64,000 bases of DNA from Annona cherimola (lineage: Eukaryota > Streptophyta > Magnoliopsida > Magnoliales > Annonaceae). Position 1 is the first letter of the stretch, and every line of letters begins with the position of its first letter. The notes under the pieces are model-generated. The model made no database searches. It was not told where the DNA came from and saw only the letters and a program-made list of their open reading frames with translations. The stretch spans positions 15,725,764-15,789,763 of the forward strand of contig CM059972.1 in the NCBI GenBank assembly GCA_030490835.1, given 5' to 3'. A program made the position numbers and the translations under genes. Positions 13,201-24,007 of the stretch are shown piece by piece.

Positions 13201-15117
13201 ATAATGAAAATTGGTCAAAGCAATGGAAATAGCACATAGTAGTAGATGGATCCACCTTGCCCCATATCTTCCCTTTTATTTTGTTCTGACCTTCTTCCTC
13301 ATATGACCCATCCTCATAAACCCAAAAGTGAGTATCTGCAGGGCACTGCACCTTGGCCAGCTGAAATTGAAAGTCAGCCATCAGCTCTGTTGTATGACTG
13401 TGTATACACAGACCTATGAGTGTCCAATTGTCATTCAAATAAAAAAATAAGAATAGAAGCAGCCGAATAAGGAAGCAGATTGAAAGATAGCAGTAGAAGC
13501 ATGAAAGAAATTTTATCAGCACACTTGAACAGACAGATGGTAAAAATAGCATGTCACCAGTACAAAAAATATTCAGAAAAATCAAAAACCTCACCTTTAA
13601 CACCCTCAATTCTACCTTGGTGATCTCCCTCCCATTGATGTACACCTGTGTGTTCCCATTGCTCGCATCTATTCGTAGCTTCCCCCCTGCATTCAGTTTT
13701 GAACTTATAATCTGATCTGGCCTACGACCTTCCTGCCAATTTCCGCAACAACGTCAATTAGACAATAGGCAGACTATACAAAATACAAGTTTTAAGGAAT
13801 GCCTTGTCAACATGCTTCTGCAATTGCCTTTCTGAAATGCTCTGCACTTTAACACTGAGGAGAGATTCTAGCTGTCTCTCCACGATCTAGGAATCAACCA
13901 GTTCCATTCATCATTGAGGTTAAAACTACCGAAGCTAACAATGTCAAGTTGCTATTAAACAACAAAAACAGCATAAAACACATTTCGGTACTTTCAATAG
14001 GTATTGACAAACAAGCATTCACTATCAGTAAAATTTAAAAAATCAGCAAATTCACCTTTCCCCAGAGCCCGGAATCCTTGTCATACCAATACCTTCCGGG
14101 CCGCAGCTTCTGAGGCGGGAGTGAGCATCCCATGATCTCCACCAGTTCATCCTGCCTCAGAGGCCGCCCGTTGACCACCAATTGCTCCGGCCTTAGCTGA
14201 TTCGCTTCACACTCTTTTTCCGCCTTCATAATCTGCCGGACCTCCGCGGGACTCAGCAACCGACACAGCATCCTCGAACACTTGCCAAGACTCTCCCTTT
14301 TCGACTCATCAATCGGATGCCGGATGCAGCTGACACACTTCCGGCCCTCCGGCATTGACCCCATTGCTTTCAGCACGCAGTTACTGCAGTACCTCGCGTC
14401 GCACACCAAGCACGCCTCTTTCTCCCGCAGCATGCTCTTCTTCCCGCACCGGCTGCAGACGCCGCGCTTCCGCTGGGCCCGCCGGGCGGCCGGAACCACC
14501 TCGTGCACCGGAGGCATGACGGGATCGGTGATGGTCGACCGGAACGAAGACAAGAATTCCGGCTCCTCATTCGGTGAAGCCGTCTTGAAGGTCACAAAAG
14601 GCCGCCCGGCATCGGGCTTCCGATCCAAAGCTTCCGCAGCCGCTGCAGCCATAGTCATCCTAGAAGCGGAATTCGCCGACGACGAAGAGGATCGTCCGCT
14701 TGCCGCCAGGCTGCGGAACTCCGCGCCGCTGCTGCAGGCGCGGGTGAACCGCGGGAGCTTTGGAATCGGGGGGTCCGCGGTCAACGGTTGGACTTTAGGG
14801 ACATCTTGCGGCACAGGCGGGCCATCGTATTCGACGGCGACTGAGTAGTCGAGGTTGGCGGCGTCCGGAAGCATGGCTCCCGGGGGGAGCATGCCGCGGA
14901 GCACGGATTCCCGTGGTCTGTCATCATCCTCCTCCTCCGAATCCGGTGGTCCTGCGAAAGAAACCTTGGGGACTTGGTAAGTGAGCGGAGGGCCGTCGTA
15001 CTCGAGGGCAATGGAGTAGTCGAGGTGGTCGGGGTCAGGGAGCGGAGCACCAGGAGGGAGCATCCTGCGGATCACCGATTCCCATGAGTTCTCGTTTTCT
15101 AGTTCGGCACTGGACAT
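4253..15117 (-). CDS. XLG: Extra-large guanine nucleotide-binding protein (XLG), complete 8-exon gene
   Basis: XLGs are plant-specific atypical G-alpha proteins that work with G-beta-gamma at the plasma membrane and nucleus in immunity and development. Exons (minus): 14056-15117, 13595-13732, 13256-13360, 12685-12870, 12081-12252, 8758-9017, 6569-6738, 4253-4832. All junctions are GT/AG and keep frame, giving 890 residues, in the family size range. Residues 13-109 hold two copies of a MLPPG..LDYS..EYDGPP module. Residues 221-264 form a Cys-rich domain of four CxxC pairs, typical of XLGs. The G-alpha-like half has a P-loop-like GLEGSGTST (from residue 485), then [39 protein letters not shown], and a G4 NKYD at 775-778. 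The P-loop lysine is Thr, as in other plant XLGs. Closest to XLG3/XLG1-type by its N terminus, but the subtype is not settled. Introns 5-7 are long and filled with repeats. Confidence 0.96.
4887..4906. repeat. Poly(A) tract in XLG intron 7
   Basis: A homopolymer of about 20 A close to the acceptor of exon 8, followed by a short CAA microsatellite. On the sense strand of the gene this is an oligo(T) and so adds to the pyrimidine-rich region upstream of the splice acceptor. Confidence 0.7.
7505..7815 (-). mobile_element. MITE family M1 copy in XLG intron 6
   Basis: Reverse-complement copy of the most abundant small repeat in the window. Family M1 has ends of GTGTTTGG type, followed by AAAACTTTTCA, an internal CTATATAA-TACCCTACTTTTCAATCATTTCTACA and a tail ATCACATTATTTT...AAAACTTTTCATC. 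The copy is diverged and contains small open frames that are not genes. Confidence 0.6.
9384..11097 (+). mobile_element. Old solo LTR (family B) inside XLG intron 5
   Basis: Begins TGTGAACTCAAC and ends in GACCAACA, about 1.7 kb. It parallels the cleaner LTR at 44954-46702 in order: a TTGATGATTAACAA block, an array of CGACTT/AAGTCG motifs (9520-10120), a TATA-like CTATAAATAA near 10484, a GTAAAGTGTA block and a TTGGAAGAGT...CCACTATAAA block. Flanking 5-mers (TTTCC and TCTAC) do not match, so this is an old or end-eroded insertion. No internal retrotransposon genes are adjacent. An M1 MITE copy is nested at 10164-10441. Confidence 0.7.
10164..10441 (+). mobile_element. MITE family M1 copy nested in the intronic LTR
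   Basis: Runs from AGTGTGTTTGGCAATG to CCAAAATACACCC, giving inverted GTGTTTGG/CCAAAAYACAC ends. One of the better-preserved copies of the family. It splits the family-B LTR between its motif array and its TATA-like box. Confidence 0.7.
14791..15081 (-). repeat. Tandem duplicated 40-residue module in the XLG N terminus
   Basis: Residues 13-52 (14962-15081) and 70-109 (14791-14910) of the XLG protein align without gaps over 40 residues, with 28 identities by my count. Shared blocks are MLPPGA, LDYS and EYDGPP. They are separated by an acidic linker (SEEEDDD). Each block matches the single N-terminal motif I expect in related XLGs. Confidence 0.85.
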
Positions 15118-15416
15118 TTTTAGCCTTAGGACGGGAGGAGGAGACCAGCGCTGAAACAGAGTTGGAAGTTATGTCCAGAGAAGTAGAGTAGGGAGAAAGG
15201 GACGGAAATTTTTAATGGGGGTGGGAAGGGCATTCATGGAAGTGGGAGAGCGCGCAACAGAGCTTTGGTGGGCGTGATAGCAGCATTGAAGAGGCTGCGG
15301 AGCAACAGCTTCGCAGATCGAAGTTGTCCGCAATAGAAGAGAAAGAAAACAGACCAGCAGGAAAGCAATTATTTATGATGGTCGGTCTGCTGAAGGCTTG
15401 AAACGCTGCTGGATAG
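15118..15416 (-). promoter_or_regulatory. 5' flank (5' UTR and proximal promoter) of XLG
   Basis: Non-repetitive sequence between the XLG start codon and the first upstream MITE, only about 300 bp long. GC content is higher than the surrounding repeats. No clear TATA box was identified, so the role is inferred from position only. Confidence 0.4.
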
Positions 15417-15692
15417 TGCGTTTGGCTGGGCGGAATAGAATGATGGTGTGTTTTGTAATGAATATAATTTATTGTAGAAAATTTTAAAAAGTAAAAATTA
15501 TCAAATGACATGATATGATATAATATAAATAATGATAAATAGTAAAAAAAATAAAATTAAAATAAGTAGATTAATTGTGTGGATAGTTGTGTAGAAATGA
15601 TTGAAAAGTACGATCGTTGTAAAGAAAAATATGAAAAAATAATTAAAAAATATAATAATAATAAAGAACGAAAAGTTTTAACCCCAAGTTAG
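15417..15692 (-). mobile_element. MITE family M1 copy upstream of XLG
   Basis: Starts GTGCGTTTGGCTGGG and continues with the reverse complement of the M1 body, including TGATATGATATAATA and AGTAAAAAAAATAAAATTAAAATA blocks. It bounds the XLG proximal promoter. Confidence 0.65.
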
Positions 15693-15921
15693 ATGAGATG
15701 ATAATATATCCTCCGCGACAAAAGTGGCTGCGGCGGTTTTTAAAAAGTTGACTTTTCGGTAGGCTTTTTGCACAAGGCAGATTGATTTTGATGGGTTGAT
15801 TTGTTCGGGTCTTCTAAGGCATTCATTTCTAAATGGCACTTTTTACCCCTGACTAATTGATAAAAAAGATCTTCGCACGGAAACCTGTACCCTTCATCCT
15901 ATTACAACTTTTTTTTTAAAG

Positions 15922-16213
15922 GTTGTGTTTGGTTACACACAAAACATGTCAAGTAAAATTTTTCAATAAAAAACTTTTCACTCCCCATAATTATCTTATT
16001 TTTTAATTATTTTTTCACATTTTCCTATATAAACATCCCTACTTTTCAATCATTTCTACACAAATATTCATACAACTACCCTATCTATTTTAATTTTATT
16101 CTCTTTACACCTCATTATTACTCCTATCATATCACATTATTTTCTATCAATTTGAAAACTTCTACTCTGAAAAGTTTTCATCAAAAAGTTTTACCTCCAA
16201 CCAAACACACCCA
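15922..16213 (+). mobile_element. MITE family M1 copy with clear inverted ends
   Basis: Begins GGTTGTGTTTGGTTACAC and ends CCAACCAAACACACCC, giving inverted termini of the GGGTGTGTTTGG type. The body has all family blocks. This copy best defines the M1 ends. The superfamily is not assigned because no duplication is unambiguous. Confidence 0.75.
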
Positions 16214-16457
16214 AAGTGTGATAAGTTAAAATTTATTACACTTCGTAACTATTATATTTTTTAAATTATTTTTTTACATTTTCTTATATAATTATCTTAC
16301 TTTTCAATCATTTCTACATAGTTACCTATATAACTAACTTATATATTTTAACTTTATCTTCTTTACTCCTTATCGTTATCTCTATCATATCACATTATTT
16401 GACAACTTTTACTCTTTAAAACTTTTCACCAAAAGTTTTATCCATTCTAAACACACC
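16214..16457 (+). mobile_element. MITE family M1 copy, adjacent to the previous one
   Basis: Immediately follows the preceding copy: AAAGTGTGATAAGTTAAAA, the CTATATAA block, the ATCACATTATTT block and a tail ending in CATTCTAAACACACCC. The left end appears eroded. Confidence 0.65.
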
Positions 16458-16828
16458 CTTTATTTTCAATATAATCTTTTATATTTTTAATATAATTTTT
16501 CAATCTCAATATGCATTATTGCATTCTTATCTCTGACTTTTTATTTGTAGTAAAAGTACATTAGATTATGTTTGGTATTCTCTTCAACTTTTAATATAAA
16601 ACTTTTATTTTTCTTAATTATCTTATTGTCTAATTATTTCTTCATTTTTTCTATATAACTATCTTTGTTTGTGCTCCAAAACTTGCCCCACTCGTAGTAC
16701 ATGGTGGCAAATTGCCACAGTATCGAGGCTTCAACCCCCATCCCCTTTTGTAATTTAAAAAAAAACCTATAATATTCTTCAATGTTTTTCTATAACTATC
16801 CACATAACTATCTTATTTATTTTCTAGT
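16458..16828. other. AT-rich repeat debris
   Basis: Fragments resembling M1 MITEs (for example 16560-16660 and 16770-16820) and no coding potential. It leads into the left end of a Mutator-like element. Confidence 0.4.
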
Positions 16829-17715
16829 TAAAAAATAAGGATAATTCATGTTATACTCATAACAATTGCACGTAATTACTAATATACCTATAATATTTTA
16901 TAAATTTCTTTTATACCCATAACATTTCATCTTAAATTCATCATATACCCACGCCGATAAAATTACTATTATCTATCACATTAAACAGACGATTTTGCGC
17001 GTTTTAAATTTTTTTTCTAATTAAAATAAATCAACTGCAATATGACTTTCAAGCTATTCAATATCTTGTATTAATGATTTACTACCGTCAATTGAGTCAT
17101 GTTAAGGTTAAATTATCTCAATTAAAAAAAATTAAATGGGCAAAATCGTTGTAACATACCGGTCCAGAAAAGTGATCTTGGCCGTATATTTAATGCAAAT
17201 CTCCAAAATCAATCACACATTATGGAAAAATTAATTATTATATTAATTTATGAAAAATTAAAATTTTTACTTCCACTAGTCATGTTCCCATTTTACATCT
17301 AAGACACAAATAAAAAATATATGTCCACATATTCCTAATACATGCCTTGAAATAAATAATGAGAGATAAATATTCTTGAAAATCTTCATGTAAATCCAAA
17401 ACAATAGTGTCCCAATTGATTTGGTACACCTGTAAAAATAATTGGTTAGTCTTAACATACTAGTAAGTAGAAAATTATTTGAAAATGGATCATGACCCAA
17501 TTTAAAACTTAATTAAATAATAAAATAATTATTTTATTTAATATCTCAAAAATTACGCCTCAAATACAAAATCAAACCCTTCTATAGAGTCCGAAAGCAT
17601 CGAAAATATGAAAATTAACTATTTGATCATTAAATTCTGATTTAAAATGATCGATTTATTAAGAACACAAAGTAAATGGTTATTAAATTGCTACATCATC
17701 ACCGAATTTCCTTAG

Positions 17716-19355
17716 TGATAACTCGTATTTTTTTGAGTTATTATGGCCCATTTCAGACTGTATTTGTGTGTTAGTCCGAGAGATTAGGCTTAATTTGCAT
17801 GCATTTAGCTCAATTTTCACTCACTTTGCATTCTATGAGCATTATTTAGTTTTTATGCATTTTCAGCATTAATTAAGTATTTTTAGTCCATTTATTTAAT
17901 TTTTCCATCTTTTGCAGGAAGGACGGGTCATATGAAAGCATGCGGGCGAATGGAATGCAGATCGAGACCAAGTCACGAGGCAAGTGGATGGCGCCCAGGC
18001 GCCACCCTACGTGCCCTTGCCAAGACTCCAGCACAATTTAGCAAACACATAGCTTCCAGTGAGTTGGCGCCTAAGCGCCACCCTACCAACAGGCAGACCA
18101 TTCCAGAAGAGTTGTGAAGTCACATGGAGAAATTGCTTCCGGGGACTTGGCGCCTAGGCGCCATGTACATGATCACATAGGTGTTTCATGAGAGGTTCCA
18201 AGTTACATAGCATCTAGGGAGTTGGCGCCTAGGCGCCAAGGCATGAACTCCTAGGGTTTGCAGAAAAGTTCCAAGTTGTCCAGCACACAGAGAGTTGGCA
18301 CCTAGGCGCCAATACGCATCCATATGCTCATATTACAGTGCGTGTGTTGCGCATTATCACTCTATAAATAGATCATAGGGGTTTGCACGCAAAAAGGGCC
18401 AGAGAGAGAGCTCGGGAAAAGAATTACACAGAAGAGAAAGACGAAAACGCAATCAAAGCACAGATTGAAGAGAGAATTCAACTCCGTTGATGGAAGCCGT
18501 CGAAAAACTAGTTTTCTCTTATTCTTTCTATCATTCTTTCTCTGCTTTCATGGATACTTTCAATATGGATGTAATGGATGTTAAGATCATGTCTTTGAAC
18601 TAAACCTCCATTAGATGGATAGTTAGGATGAATTGAACTCTAAACTATATTGTCTTGGTTCTTTGAAATTCAGGAATTAATATTTGATATTATATATGAT
18701 TGTGTATGATTTACCTTTGCATGTGTGGTTTTAATACTTTTTACAAGATTAGCTACCTTGTAAGATGATTTAATTGTTTGATTTATCCTTGAAAGAGGAA
18801 AATCTCTGCTAGATCCATGTGCAGGGCATAGGTTTCCTCTTTGTAAGGGAAGTTGTTTAACGGATAGAAATATACTGTTAAACCTTGTGTGGTTACTAAA
18901 CAGGTTATGCACTTATTAATTTTACTTTATTTAACGGCATGGGAACATAACAATTAAATAGAGTGTAATTAACTTTATATAGTGTTGAAAGACATATATA
19001 GAGATTATTGAACTTGGACTAGTAAATTCATACATAATCCAGTCACAAAGAACCAATGTGATATAGTTTAGATTCAAGGATTCCGAGCTATCCATCTGTC
19101 ATCCCCGATTAGTAACCCCGTTTCTAGTATCCAGCAGTTCCGTGAACTCTACTCGGATTTCTTATTGCATTTTTTAGCTTTAGTTTAAATTCATAAATTC
19201 AAAATTTTCTACCCACCGAAAGCAATTAAACTAATTAATAATTTCGGTTAACAATTCCTCATGAGAACGATACTCTACTCACTATTTATTACTTACACGG
19301 CACGTATACTTGTGTAAATAATGAGTATTTTAATTGACATATACGCAGCTCGTCA
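17716..19355 (+). mobile_element. Solo LTR (family A) with perfect 5-bp target duplication
   Basis: Begins TGATAACTCGTA and ends GCAGCTCGTCA, flanked by CTTAG at 17711-17715 and 19356-19360. The TG...CA ends, 5-bp duplication, single TATA box (TCTATAAATAGA at about 18360) and absence of gag-pol identify a solo LTR left by recombination. Ends are of a Ty3/gypsy-like style but the lineage is not determined. The region before the TATA box carries five palindromic GC-rich motifs (separate entry). The open frames inside it are not genes. Confidence 0.92.
17984..18312. repeat. Array of five near-palindromic TTGGCGCCTAGGCGCCAA motifs
   Basis: Copies lie near 17986, 18064, 18147, 18219 and 18293, spaced about 73-83 bp. 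The consensus is an 18-bp perfect palindrome. Individual copies differ by one to a few bases (for example GGCGCCCAGGCGCC and GGCACCTAGGCGCC). The array lies in the U3 part of the family-A LTR, upstream of its TATA box, and stands out as GC-rich in AT-rich surroundings. Confidence 0.85.
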
Positions 19356-20454
19356 CTTAGCTCATCTTTCTACACTGGACTTCTTTTAATATTGGGCTTA
19401 CCCAAACATTAGCTTAAACGGAAAGGTACAATGACCCAAGTGATAATTTATTCTTAATAGGTGTTTTGTAATTAATAAAATATTATGTCCTTTTCCGTAA
19501 AATCTCTTCAAAATAGACTTGTTTGCAAAAACCCAAAACACCAGGTATGTTAGAAATGAAATACATATCAAGAAAATATAATTTCACAGTCCATCAGATC
19601 GCTCATCTTGCCAAAACATGCCGCTCAAATAAACAAAATGTTATATGCATTAAATAACGCCCATGCATGAGAGGATCAGTGGACCGGGATGCTCTGAGCC
19701 TCTAACGGTGCATTAAATAACTCTCCAAAAGCAACCAACTAATCGTTGCCAATAATGTCATGAGTCAAAAGTCAAGCTAAAACATCCTGCCAATTTTTCA
19801 CGGATTCATTACAGAGAATGAATTCTCTTCAAAACTGAATTCCTGCGCACATGATACTATCCGTGTATATTTCATTAAAATATTTATGTCATCACGTGTA
19901 TATATATACATTAACATATATATGTACACAAAAAAACATATAACTAATAATATTAGTATAATTGTACCAAAAATCAGAAACATAATATTTGAAATAAATT
20001 CTATTCATTAATCTGTATATTTCTATAATCCATAGGCATATTACTTATGCTATCTATTATAAAATCTCTGTGCAATTAATTCAAAATTAATTATATCAAT
20101 AAATAAATTCAACCAAAATATTTATTGAAACCTAAAATTAATTCTCAAATAAAAGTCTACTTGCCTTAAAATTTTTCTCGTAGTTTATTCTTTCCTCCCG
20201 CAACTCTAGCTTTGCCAAACCTTACCTGCGGATATCTAAATCCATCAACTCCCAATCTTAATTTATTAAAAATCTATTGTAGGTTTCCTAAAACTCTAGA
20301 ACGAATAAAAGATAAAATATCATCACTTTTAACTTAAATTTCAATTTTAATCTCATCTTATCCGTTGGAATATTTATCTTATCTTATCTTGTGGAGCCTA
20401 CATGCTTGGAGAGGCAAAAATGTAAAAATTAATTATTTTTCTGTTGAACTCTCT

Positions 20455-20520
20455 ACTCGAACCTTACACCTCTAAGATCATTAGGCCACCCGTATACCAA
20501 CCGAGCTACACGGATAACTA
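20455..20520 (-). repeat. tRNA-like SINE head (fragment)
   Basis: On the minus strand, TGTAGCTCGGTTGG (box A-like) is followed after about 35 bp by AGGTTCGAGTA (box B-like), as in a tRNA-derived SINE head. No recognisable SINE tail or duplication was found, and the flanks do not fold as a tRNA gene. A second box-A-like CTAGCTCAGTTGG occurs at about 20601. Confidence 0.45.
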
Positions 20521-20867
20521 AAATATCATTTAAAAATATAAATATAAATATAACCCGCGGCATATTTAAATAATAATTGGGTAAGGCCCGTTATTACCTA
20601 TCTAGCTCAGTTGGTCAAAAAGTCAACACTTGCTACGTAGGATTCCCTACATGAATTTTGACCAGTCAACTTAAATTATTATTATTATTTTAATATTTTA
20701 CAATCTTCTTTTCGATGGGGTAGATAATGGTAGTTTTAACGGTGTGAGTATAAGAAGAATTTAGGGTGAAATGTTATGAGTATAAAAAGAATTTACGAAA
20801 TATTGTAAGTATATTGATAATTATGTGCAATTGTTATGGGTATAAGTGGAATTATACCTAAAAAATA

Positions 20868-21213
20868 TTTTATTTATTTTAACTTTATCGTTTTTACTCA
20901 TTATCATTACTTCTATTATCGAAAAATTATTACAAATTTTTTTAGATAAAACTTTTAGAAAAAATTGTTATATAAGTTTTTCAAATTTGAGAAAATAATG
21001 TATTATGATAGAAAAATGATGAGGAGTGAAGAAAATAAATTTAAAATAGATAAGGGGTAGTTTAAATAAATAATTTAAAAGTAAAATAATTGTATATGAA
21101 GATATGAAAAATGATTAGAAAGTATGATAGTTGTATATAGTGAAAAATTTTATATTAAAAAATTGAAAAAATTCCTCTCATAATGTTTCATAAATTCGTC
21201 TTATATGCGTAAA
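20868..21213. repeat. M1-like and Mutator-arm debris
   Basis: Diverged M1 MITE blocks (20870-21170) run into TCTCATAATGTTTCATAAATT (from about 21177). This last part is half of a Mutator-type arm whose continuation lies at 24008, on the other side of a hAT-type insertion. Confidence 0.5.
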
Positions 21214-21246
21214 TAAGGGTGTTAATGGTCATAGTCAATCCGTCAA

Positions 21247-22713
21247 TGATAACTCGTAAAAATATGAGTTATTATGGCTCATTTCAGACTAATTTTGCAC
21301 ATAAGTCCAAGAGAATGTGGTTGGTTTGCACCAATTTAGCTTAGTTTTCATTCATTTTGCATTTTAGGAACAATATGTAGTTTTTAGGCATTTTTAGTAT
21401 AAAATAGATATTTATAAGTTTATTTATTCGGTTTTAGTTGATTTTGCAGAAAGAACGGCCGACTATCAGCTTGTAAGAGTGTCGGGTTAAAGAAATGTGC
21501 AAAATGAAGAAGCAAGCAGGCTAACGCCTCGACGTCGACCAGCGGCGCCTAGAGGCCGGGGCGCCAACTCACCACCTCACAAGAATAATCTAGAAGCCCT
21601 AAGTCGGCAAAGGTTCCAGAGAGTTAGCGCCGGCCAAAGGCGCCGCGGGCCACAACGCAACCCCCACACATGTGAAATTTCGCACATGTCTCGGGCCAAA
21701 AGCAAGGGGGTATAAATTATCACTTAGGGTTCGTTTGGAAAAAAAAGACGAAGAGAGGGTCGTGGCTACTGTGGAGAAAATGGAAGAAACCAAAGTTTCA
21801 AGGAATGAGAGAAGAGCGAGTGGAGATCCAAGCTATCATTGCAAATTCATTGAGTTTCATCTCCTCCTCTCATCTATCTCTTTCTATTTGTTATTCTCTT
21901 TGCTTGAGATGATTGTAACTTGATTTTAATGGGAATTGAAGTCATGTTTATGGGCTGAACCTTCCTATGATGGGAGATATATAGGATTTGAACTCATAGT
22001 CTATGCTATTTGATTTTCTTATACTTGAAATGATAACACAATTGTACTGTGACTTGTGTCGCTTGAGATTATCATTATATGTCATGCTTAATGCATTTAC
22101 AAGCTTTGCGACCTTGTGAATTGATCGAATATTCAGATTCATGCTTGAAGAAGTGGGATTTGAATAAGATTCATATATAAGACACAGGTTTTTCAGCTCT
22201 CGTTTGTGTTGGATGTTAATATGGATAGGAATATACCTATTAACCCTGTGTAATTTTGATTAGGTTATGTGGTTATCAACCTTGTTTTACTTGTGTGCAT
22301 GGGAACATAGCACATAGCTAAAACTTGGTTAGGTTTGTATGTGTTGGAAAACATATATGAATATGAATGAACCTAGATTAGTAATCTCTGCACAACTAAC
22401 TTAAATGGGACCAAATGACATAGTTATGATTCAATGAATTCATATTCCCACCTATCTTAATCATCTCAAGGCAATCACAGCAATATCCACCCTACTTTGG
22501 TCATTTACTACTTTCTTAGTTTAGTTTAATTCAATTCTTTAAAAATAAATTATCATTATATTACCAATTCACTTAGATAATTGAGATTTAAGGTGTTAAT
22601 CCTTTTAACACAATCATCGTGGGAACGATACTCTACTCACTCTTTATTACTTGATCGGTACGTATACTTGCGTTAAAACAAGCATTTTAATTAGACATAT
22701 ATACAGCTCGTCA
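21247..22713 (+). mobile_element. Solo LTR (family A), second copy, perfect 5-bp duplication
   Basis: Begins TGATAACTCGTAAAAATATG and ends ACAGCTCGTCA, flanked by GTCAA at 21242-21246 and 22714-22718. Same family and orientation as 17716-19355. The GGCGCC palindromes upstream of the TATA region are present but degraded (about 21540-21650). The frames inside are not genes. Confidence 0.92.
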
Positions 22714-23138
22714 GTCAACCTGTTCGTTCAACTCGTTTATAAATGGATTTGAGTTAAAAAAATTTAATAAATGGATTATGATCTGCTAACCCATTCAACC
22801 ATTTAATTAAATAAATAGATTAGGGTCGAGATTTTATAACTCGTCAACCTGTTTAGTAGCCTGTTTAACTCATTTAACTCGTTCAACCTTTTTAACTCGT
22901 TAAAGTCTAATATATATGTGTGTGAATCCCTTGTTTATTTTCCTCTACTAAATCTTACTCCTGGTACCTAATTTTCATTTTTCCTCTATTGGCCTAATTG
23001 CACTTTCTCATTATTGTCCTATTTTTATTTTTCTTGTACAGAAAATATCATCTTGTCTTTCCTTTCAAAAGCATTGTTTATCAAAGTCTAGACCTTCAGG
23101 TTGTCTGCCACATAACTCGTCAATCCATTTATTAAATG

Positions 23139-23877
23139 TAATGGTGCAACTCGGGTCAATTCGGTTCGGGTAGTAGTCTACCATATCCGTACCCTATTTA
23201 TAAAAGGTCTACCTTACTCTACCTAGTTGCCGGTTCGGTTCTTAGTATACTCTACCCTACCCATTATCCATAGGGTCGGTTCCGGTTTCGGTTCCAAATA
23301 TGTTCCTTTAATACTCAAATATAATATTTAAAAAAAAAATTATGTTATTTTAAATAATGTAAAATAATACTCATTTATGTTTTAAAATCATAAATACATA
23401 TATTATTGTTTATATTATTATATAAAAATATGAAGTATAGACTATCATGACCCGATCATTAAAACTATTAATATATTATAATCATAAGCCACAAGTGTAT
23501 TTATAAGTCTTTCAAAAGTCAATAACATATATATAAATTCATTTAAATTTATACTTCACAAGGTACAAAATTCATTTAAATTTGAATTTATTAAAATATG
23601 TGTGCACATAAGATGTTAAAGACAAAACATAATACATACTATATAATATATATTATATACATATATAATTATGCACCTAATTAGTTACCCATATGAGTAC
23701 CTATTCGGGTCGGTTCTGGGTACCTAGCGTATCTACCCTACTCGTACCCTATTTGAGGTAGCAGGTAATAATTTGTACCCTATCCATACCCATGGGTAAT
23801 ATTTTCTACCCTACCCTACCCAAATTAGGGTCGAGTTTATGGGTACCCATGGGTACCCTACCCAAGTTGCACCCCTA
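23139..23877. mobile_element. hAT-type non-autonomous element (family H1), 739 bp, perfect 8-bp duplication
   Basis: Ends TAATGGTGCAACTCGGG and (inverted) TAGGGGTGCAACTTGGG, flanked by ATTAAATG at 23131-23138 and 23878-23885. The TAGGGGTG-type terminus and 8-bp duplication are hallmarks of hAT elements. The body holds GGGTCGGTTC and GGGTACC subterminal repeats. No transposase. Confidence 0.9.
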
Positions 23878-24007
23878 ATTAAATGAGTTATAAATGGGTT
23901 AGCGTTGAAATTTTTTAAATGGGTTAATAAACGGATTAGGATTAAGATATTTTAAATGGGTTAGGATTAAGCTCCAACTCGTTCAACCTAATCTGTTAAC
24001 ATGCCTA

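Larger units (their letters stand above)
16838..20858. mobile_element. Mutator-like non-autonomous element with long inverted arms, carrying a solo LTR
   Basis: Outer ends AGGATAATTC and (inverted) GGTATAATTC lead into arms of roughly 140 bp: ATACTCATAACAATTGCAC...TTTATACCCATAACATTTCA on the left and its near reverse complement on the right (about 20716-20858). The element is flanked by a perfect 9-bp duplication TAAAAAATA at 16829-16837 and 20859-20867, the length expected for Mutator superfamily insertions. The solo LTR at 17716-19355 is nested inside; without it the element is about 2.4 kb. No transposase-like frame was seen. tRNA-like motifs occur at 20460-20640. Confidence 0.75.
21214..24007. 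mobile_element. hAT-type element (family H2) holding a solo LTR and a second hAT element
   Basis: Termini TAAGGGTGTTAATGG and (inverted) TAGGCATGTTAACAG match the ends of the element at 2937-3509. Its flanks TGCGTAAA and CACATAAT differ mostly by transitions, as in a decayed 8-bp duplication, and the outer sequence on both sides belongs to one Mutator-type arm. Removing the nested LTR plus duplication (1472 bp) and the nested hAT element plus duplication (747 bp) leaves about 575 bp, the size of the unnested copy at 2.9 kb. Confidence 0.75.

Noticed and set aside
20590..20665. Possible tRNA gene (CTAGCTCAGTTGG motif)
   Set aside because: Box-A-like motif only; no matching box B at the right distance and no cloverleaf. 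At most a SINE-head fragment.
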